This document shows positions 10,601 to 19,600 of a stretch of 64,000 bases of DNA, piece by piece. This DNA comes from Cavia porcellus (taxonomy: Eukaryota > Chordata > Mammalia > Rodentia > Caviidae). Below the pieces are notes generated by a model, which saw only the letters and a program-made list of their open reading frames with translations, did no database searches and was not told the DNA's origin. The translations under genes were made by a program, and so were the position numbers. The stretch spans positions 19,993,501 through 20,057,500 of the forward strand of contig NW_026947492.1 in NCBI RefSeq assembly GCF_034190915.1. Direction: 5' to 3'. Every line of letters starts with the position of its first letter. Within the stretch, counting starts at the first letter, position 1.

Positions 10601-13600
10601 TCCTCTGTCACTGCAGTATTCTGATACTAATCTATTCAGGGTATCAGTGCAAGCTACTGATGAACATTGTGGCTGCTTTTCATTTTGAGAAGTTTCCTGG
10701 GTTTTGCATAACTGTGCCAGTATTTCTGTAAGAGAGTGAAATGACCAGAGTGTGACTTTTTTGTTGTTGTTGCTGATGTTTCTGTTTTTTAGGGGATGGG
10801 GTGTTGGGTTTTTTGTTTGTTTGTTTGTTGGAATAGGCACTCTATGTGTTGCCCAGGCTCGTCTTGAACTTGGGTACTTAGATGACACTGCTGCTTCAGC
10901 CTCCAGAGTAGCTAAGGCAGCATGGTTTCTTAAATGGCCATGGAGGAAAAAATCAAATATGCAAGAATATTATAACTAGAAATCCAAAAACCCAGGAACT
11001 TATCCTAAAACCGCAAAATCAAAAACCCCTGTGGCCCTCAAGATTTGTGCTTAAAAATCATCATGAGCTTTTGCTGCTGAGCTGTATCACACGGCCCTGA
11101 CTTGTAGCCTGTCATGTTAAACTGTTTGCGTCTGAAGGAGCACCCCAAACCTTTTCTCCGTAGTTCCCAGAGGCACCGAAATCACCAAGCAGATTATAAT
11201 TGGCACCCCTGGGACCGTCCTTGATTGGTGTTTCAAACGAAAATTGATTGATTTGACCAAGATTCGTGTATTTGTCCTGGATGAAGCAGATGTGATGATG
11301 GATACCCAAGGGTTCTCGGATCAGAGTATTCGTATTCAAAGGTAATCTTCAAATTCGTCTTTTTTCCCTGCATCTTCCGTCCACGTAAGAAGCTCATTTG
11401 TGGGCTGCTGGTCGTTATTTTTATTGCTTAAGTCTTCACCACCCTCCTGTCTCCTTGTCAGTCACTTCCTCAAGATGCTGGAGTGTGCTTTCTAGGCTCC
11501 TTAAAAGAAGGTAAAAGGTTCGTTTTTCAGCCCTCATGTATCTGAAAATGTTTTTAGTGCCCCATGGTTCTGATTTTTTTTTTTTTTTTTTTTGTCTTTT
11601 TCGTTTTTATCAGTACCAGGGATCGAACTCATGACTGCCTGCTTGCAAGGCAGGCACTTGTGCCGCTGAGCTAAATCCCCAGCCCCAGGTTCTGATATTT
11701 TGATTGATAGCTTAGCCAGGAATTTAATGTTGGGAAATTGTTCTCCCTCCAAATTCAGATGCGATACTGAAATAGAAGTGTTTAAAAATAGCTTTAGTTA
11801 ATATCTTCAGCTTCCTGTGTTGTTGCTGATTCTAATCTCCAAGCTTTTGTATGTGTCTTGGTTTGGTTTGGTTTGGTTTTATTTCTGTCTCTCTGGCAGT
11901 GTTTGGACTCTTCTTTCTCTGAAGTATTCTGAAATTTCTCAGAGATATCCTTTGGTTCATTCCTTATCCTAGACACATAATGTGCCCTTTCATTTTCAGA
12001 ATTTGTACCTACCAGTCTAAGAAATTTTCTTATTATTTTGTTTTTAACTAGAATGACCAGACTCTTTGGAGCCCCAATACAGGACACAATCATGGCACAC
12101 ATGGTATTCAACAGGACATTTTGAGGTGCACACACATTATAAACTGATTGTTAATTATCATACACATCACTTCATGTAGTTTCTGCTGGGAATTGGTAAG
12201 AATATTTAAGTTCTTCTAGACTTGGTAAGAGTAGTGTCTAGCTCTCCAGAAATGGCCATCCACTCTGTCTACGGGTTCTTTGGGGTTGACCAGTTATTTG
12301 TTATTCAGATCTCTTGTATCTGTAAATTCATCAGATAGACTGTTAATATTTAAAATGCCCACAAGTTTTAAATCCTCTAAAGTACATTAAGCATCATCTT
12401 AAGTTAAACTCTCTTTCTCTTGGAAAATAGTTGTAAAGCACAGAGATGATTTAATTAAAGATAGATTCCAAGTAAATTACACTTTTGGTAAACAGGTAAA
12501 GTCCTGTTTAACTTTTCTGACCTTTTTTGGTGACATTTTTTGAGCTCCACAGCAGTCTTAATTCTTTTAAAATACGTGAGTACTTTTCTGCCACAGAAGT
12601 GTTTTTGCCACTCTGCACAATTCCTGACAGCTTAGGGGCCGGTGGTCCACTCTTTCCTTTTCTCTTGATTGCTTAGGTCCTCTTCAGAGGCCTTCAAACA
12701 GTTTTAGGGGACAACATGTCATTTCTATTTCGTAGCAGTCCTTTTCTCTATTCTCTAGTTTGTTCTCAGATTGGAAAAGACTTTCTTTTTCATCCTACAC
12801 TTGAAAAATACGGTGCTACAGCAGACTAATACTGTCAGTCTTCTCAACGTGATAATCATCTTACAGATACATGTCTAAGGAGCTCCCTCCAGTTCTGTAT
12901 AGTTAAAAACTTACTGGTTTTGCAACAGTTAGAAAACTAAAATGTGGACAGAAACTTTGATGGTGAAAGGCCCAGCGTCACAGGCGTAAGCAGATGATAC
13001 CCATGTTTTGATTGCACTATACAAAGTGTGCAGCACATTTAGCTGGTAAGACCTGTGCTAAGGGCGCTGACCAATGCGGACACACTCCGCATTGACGTTT
13101 ACACTGTCTGCTTCACACACATGTGGCTGAGTAAAGGCTGGTCTTATTTGGGTAAGATATAAGCAATGTTTTGTTTTATATTTTCTGTGCTTTATTAAAA
13201 TGTTATAAATGTCAAGAGGTTTTGAAGCTTCGTGTTTGTAAACCAGAATATCTTAAGGGCTTGGAGGGGTTTTTTCCGTCTCTGATTTGACGCAGCACTT
13301 AGTACACTGTCAGAAGCGTGGCCATGGCTAAGACTGGGTAGAATCAGGTCTGCCCTGAAACAGGTGGGACATCTCTTGTCCCCATCTGTTCACCTTCAGG
13401 ACATTTGACTGAGGTTGTCTAACTGGGAAGTGGGACCCAGTTTCATGGCGACGCTGGGGAAACAAACACTACAGTAATGTGGGCTCCTTTGGGTGATGTG
13501 GCCACGCTGTGCAGGGTCTGCTGCTTTCCACTGGTCGCTGGTGTCTTTTGTGGAGGCTGAATAGCAAAGCAGCGCTTTCCACAGTCCCTTGTCCACCCTG

Positions 13601-16600
13601 CCCAGTTCCAGGTCTTCCCTTCAAATGTTACGCTGTGCTCTATTTTCATTATTTACCTTTAGTCCAGTTGTGTTTCAACTTTTATTTGTCATTAAAATGA
13701 CACATTGAGCTTGCTTTTTCTCCGTCTGAATCATACTGGTGTTCTCTGATTATTTCTTTTCCATAGCTCATTTTCTTTATTGTGGATATGATATCCATTA
13801 CTATCTCTCTGATGATAGTTAACTGTAGTGTTTTAGTTTTTTCTGTTTTCAGCATTTTCTCTGCTATCCAGTTTGTGTGTTGTGTTTGTCTTTCACAGCA
13901 GACCGTTCTTTGTATCTGGTGACCCCTGACTAACCTTGCATAACCTAAGATAAAGGACTAAGATGCTCATTGACAGCTCTGTGTACTTGGCTGGGATTTG
14001 TAACTTGGGGGTGGGTGATTTGTCATCTGATCCTCCTGGGAAATAGCCCTGGCCCCCTGGAAACCGCTAAGGGAACCCGTGCTAAGAAGAGCTTAGCTAA
14101 GAAGATGCCATCCAGTGTGCATATTTGCACCGAGCCTCTCCTCTCAGCCCTGTGCTCTACCCACCTTCCCCCAGGCCGGTGTCCCCCGCCTGGGATTTCT
14201 GCACGGCCTCCAACTGCCCTCGTTTATACTTTAGCCAGCCTTCCTATTAATTTTGGCCACAGAGCAAGGGAGATTCCCTTCTTGGCACCCTTTTACAAAC
14301 AAATATGTATGTGTACATATTTATAACAGCAAGTAAAAGATTCGGAACTTGAGGAAAGATTCAGTAGTCAAAAAGTCTCTTGTACTTTTTTACTCAAGAG
14401 AATATTAAAAAAGAATTTATGGTGTTTAGTAAGTCTTCCATTGTTCAGTTTTCCTTTCTTTTGCTTAAAAAAATACTGAATAAGTGATTCTAGTGAAATA
14501 TGCAAAACACACGTGTAATTTTAAAAATTTTGATGGCCACTTTAAAAAAGAAGTGGGTGAAATTGTACTCATAAGTTATCAAAAAACTATTTCAGTAACT
14601 AATCAATAGAAAAATTATTGAGATATTTTATTCTTTTTTCCTAATAAACCTTCCAAACCCAATGTGATCTTCAGAACAGTGATTTTCTGTCTCTATGTTA
14701 ATTTGTATGCATTTTCACTTTGAAGTGAATGTCCAGACCTTGGGACACCAGTCCGTGTCACCTTTCTCCAAAGGAAGGGCTGGGACAAGAGTGTGGCCAG
14801 GAGGCCCCAGTGTGGGAATGCAGAATTTTCCCAGTGAGTTAAGATTGGGGCTAGGGATTTAGCTCAGCAGGCATAAGTGCCTGCCTTGCAAGTGTGTGGT
14901 CATGAGTTCAATCCCCGGTATCGATAAAAAAGAAAAAGACAAAAAAAAAAAAAAAAAAAGATTTTCAGTCCTCTCCGCCTCCCGCCTTGCCTCTTCTCTG
15001 CCTCAGGAGCTGGGAGGTCCCAGACCTCTGCGCAGTCCGGAGGGAAAGTTGGTTGCCATCCACCAACTCTCCACCTGGTGGCACTCGTTTCCTGGCTCTA
15101 CCCACTTTTGATACTCCTTGCAAAAATACTTTGAAAAGTGTCATCCACCAGCTTTCTTCTCTTGTGCCCCATTCTCTATGAATTACTCCCTCTTCAGAAC
15201 CGTGATAGCAGAATGGTGGGACATGTAGACCATCTAACTGCAGTTGAACAGAAATCAGTCATGTTGTGATTTTAAAAAGCTCCGTGGGTGATCAGGCGCC
15301 AGCCTTACAAGCTACGTTTTGACCTCTCCACCTCCCTGTTAGCCTAATTCTTTATTTTTCCAGATATTCTGTCCTTGTCTCAAAAGACAAGATTTCTCTC
15401 TGATTTATCTTGTTTTTTTAAATAATAGCATTGTTAGATCCCACCTTCTAGTGAGCTGGTGAAGTCTTGTCTTTCTGTGTCTAGCTTATTTCACATGGCA
15501 TAATGATTTCAAGTACCATCTGTGTCTCGGAAAATGACAGGATTTTATTCTTTCTATGGCTGAATTCTCTTCCCTTGTGTATTCATACTGCATTTTCTTT
15601 ATCCATTTGTCAGTTGGTGGACACTTTGGTGGTTTCCTTTTTTTTTTTTTTTTTGCCGTTGTTGTACACAGTTGTGCAGTGACGATGGGAGGGCAGGTGT
15701 CCCTGTGACAGAGATTTCATTTCCTTTGTGTACATACCACCCATAATGAGAGTGCTGCAGCAGCATACCAGCATTCTGGTTTTAATATTTTGAGCAGCTC
15801 CTGTACTGTTCTCCATAATGGCTGCACTAAAAATGTTGATATCATAAATGTTGACAGTCATATGAGGGTTACTAAAGGCTGGGGAGGGTGGGATGGAAAA
15901 ATTTAATGACCAAACGGAAAGTGTCTGAGTCTGTGTTTAAGTTACAGCTAGGTGGGAATAAGAAGCCTGGTGTGCCCTTACATGGTAGGGTGACATTAAA
16001 ACCTGTTTCAGACAACTACAAAAAAGATTTTGAAAGTCTTCGCCACAAAGAAATAATAAGTGTTTAAGGACATAGATCTGTTTAATTTGATGGTTTTCTT
16101 TATTTGAGACAAGGTCTCACTATATAGTTCAGGCTGGCCTCAAACTCTGCCCCACTGCCTCAGCCTCCTGAGTGCTGGGATTACAGACGCATGCCGACAC
16201 ACCTGGCTTAATCTGATTTAAATGTTATGTAACATGTACATGTATTAAAGCATCACGTAGTTTCCCATCAATTTTTATATCTCTATGTATCAGTTAAAAT
16301 GACACATAAAGCCTTTAATTTTTAAAGGCTGGCATAAAATATATATGTAGGGACCTGTAAATCCCAAGCATATTTCTGAATGACTCTCGCCCCAGACCAT
16401 GCCTGTTAACAGCTCAGATCAAGGAACAGAGTTTTATTTACCGGCACCCAAAAAAAGGTCCCCCTCTCCCTAGGGACTAACTTCTCTCCTGACCGCTGAG
16501 TCCCTGGATGCATTTCTCCTGTTTTTAAACTTTCTATGAACTATTCTACCATGTATTATGGGTTCAGAGTACATTTAAATTACTGCACTGTCTCCCTTTG

Positions 16601-19600
16601 CTGTCTCTTACGGCATCTCTCCACGCCAAATAAAGTCAGCTGTAGCTGTTCTTTCCCTGCCAAGACGTATAATGTCTCTGGTCCAATGTCTTACCTCCAT
16701 GTGAGACGTCACTGTACAGAGCAGGAAATGGGCACAAGAATCCCGAGGTGCTCCGGAGTGTACATCTAAGCTCCAGTCCACGTCCCTCCTTCTGTGTCTG
16801 TGTTTCTGCAAGTTAGTAGTGGTAAAGAGAGGAGGACACTTGGCTGTGTGTGGAGCCTAGTATGATTGCTTAGTTACTTTTTACTCATTGCTGAGACAAA
16901 ATACCTAAAGCCCAAGTTGGGAAAGGAAAGGTTTATTTCTTACAGTTTTTGGAGGTTTCAGTCCACACTCAGTTGGCTCTAAGGCAGGTGAGCATGGCTG
17001 GCCGTTCATGGCGGCTGCAAACAGCAAGCAGGAACCAGCAAAGAGCAAGACACACCTTCTTCCTGCCATTATATCACATCCTGGCTCCACCCCTATGTGG
17101 GTGGAGCACTGACATCATCAATCCAAGCAGTAGACAATGAACCAATCACAAATGCACAGTGCAAACTCATGAGGCCTGGGGGACACAGACATAAAACCAT
17201 AGAGTGATGTTGCAGGCAGCACCTCCTGCCCTGCAGGTGTGGTGGCCAGCAGGGTCCCTCAGGGCCTGCAGGACGGGCATCCTGGCAGCTGGTGACAGCC
17301 ACCTTCCCCTCTCTCCCACAGAGCTCTGCCCTCCGAATGCCAGATGCTTCTCTTCTCAGCAACCTTTGAAGACTCTGTTTTGCAGTTTGCTGAGCGAATC
17401 ATTCCTGACCCTAATGTTATCAAGTTACGAAAAGAGGAGCTGACCCTGAACAACATCCGACAGTATTATGTATTGTGTGAGAACAAAAATGACAAATATC
17501 AAGCTCTGTGCAACATCTATGGTGGCATCACCATTGGCCAGGCCATTATCTTCTGCCAGGTAAACCTGCTAGACATGTCTTCCTCACACCCCAACAGGGA
17601 GGTCGGGGGACAGTAACATAAGCAAGAGCCACACAAGCACAGCCGGGGCTCCACATTGTTCACTGTATCTTCAGAGGCGCTCTGACTGGAAGTGGTCTGC
17701 ATTTGATGGGTGAGACTTAGAAAAGTTCCCATCTTCAATACGATGCTGCCTAGAGGTTCTCCTCAAAAGGGCTGCGTTAGCGCTTCCCATTTCGGTTGCT
17801 ATTTATTATGGTGTTTACCCATGCGCTTTATTAGATTAAGGATGCTGCATACTATTCTGTCACTGTCTCCTTATGTTTATTTTCATGGTTATCTTTTACT
17901 TTCTGACATTTTCCATGCATGTGTATTTTATTTTCTCACTGATGGTGTGAGCATGAGAACATGTTCCTTAGCATTAAAGAAAGTTCAGTGTGACCAGCCA
18001 TGTAACCTTGGCCAAGTTTTTTTTTCTTGTTTTTTGTTTTTCTGGTACTGGGGATTGAACTGGCCCCTCGCCCTGGTGGGCCAGGCACTTACACCACTAA
18101 GCTAAACCTGGCCCTGGCCAAGTTATTTAACATTTTTTTAGCTTAGAATTATTTTTGATTCATTTTAAAATTTTTTGGAGGAGATTAGTGGCTACTTCAT
18201 TAGTGTTAGGAAAGTAGTGCCTGGCACATACAAACCTTCTCAGAAGATCTGTGCTTTGCAGTATCACATTATGTGTCGGTTTGTCATTAGATCCCATGAG
18301 AGCTAGGCATGTGAAAGCCAGAGCTCTGCCTGAGAGGACGTGGCCCTCAGAGGTACAGGCTGCAGCAGGGGAATCCACGCCATGCTCTGAGGTCCGTGTC
18401 CCGAGGCGCCGTGGAGCCGGAACTCCCCTGCTCCCACGTCCTCTCACCCCTGAGCATCACAGGCTCAGTTGTTCTGCTATAACCATAGGTGCTATGCTGG
18501 GTTTTGTTTCCCACGTAGACACGTCGCAATGCCAAGTGGCTGACCGTGGAGATGATGCAGGACGGCCACCAGGTGTCCTTGTTAAGCGGGGAGCTGACGG
18601 TGGAGCAGCGCGCGTCCATCATTCAGCGGTTTCGAGATGGCAAAGAGAAGGTTCTGATCACAACCAATGTCTGTGCTCGAGGTGTGTGTGTGCGCGCACA
18701 GGCAGGTGTGGGGTATAACTCACACGTGATGCTATTCGCTGTTTAGGTGCACAGTGGTGAGTTTAGAGCAGCTGTGCTGTCAGTGACAATCATTAATCAG
18801 AATACGGGCCGTCGCTGTCTCCGGGTCCCTCATGATCCTCGGCGGTCAGGCTCCCCTGTCACGTGGCCCTTGCCGTAGCTGCACAGATGTCAGACTCCGT
18901 CCATGCAGCATCTCTTCCAGAATACATGTACATTAAGTCACTCCGCGGAGCTTGTGCATCCGACTGTCACTTGCAGCATGCCTTTGAGTTTCCCCGGTGA
19001 TGTGACGGGTATTAGCAGTCCTTTTTTTATTGCTAGTGGTTTCCACTGATGCTTCCTTCATTCCCCCGTTGGACATCAGGCCGTTTCCAGTTTGAGGCTA
19101 TTTTGAATACAGCGGTGGTGAAAACTCATGTGTAGACCTCTATGTAGACATGTTTTCACTTATCTTGGGTAAATACATAGGAGAGGGATTTCAGGTCACG
19201 TGGTAAGTATGTGTTTAGCTTTGTAAGAAACTGCAGACCTTTCCACAGGACAGCTGCACCATCAGTGAGTGTGGGACAGTCACAGTGGTTCTGCATCCTG
19301 GTCGGCAGTGACACTTACGCTGTTAGTGCTGATTTTAACCATCCTAGAAGCCACACAGTGACATCTTGTGTGATTTTAATTTGCATTTCTCTAATAACTA
19401 ATGATGTTGAGCATCTATGGGGTGTGTTTAGTTTTAAAGCTACTGACTCCTGGGGAGAAATTTGTTTCTTCAAGAGAACAAATGACTTTCTGCTCTCTCC
19501 CGTATCCTTGCGTTCTGTCACCACCTATGTAGTCCATACTCAAGCAGCACTCAGTTGAGTCACAAAATATACCACTGTAAAAATCATAATACTCTTATAA

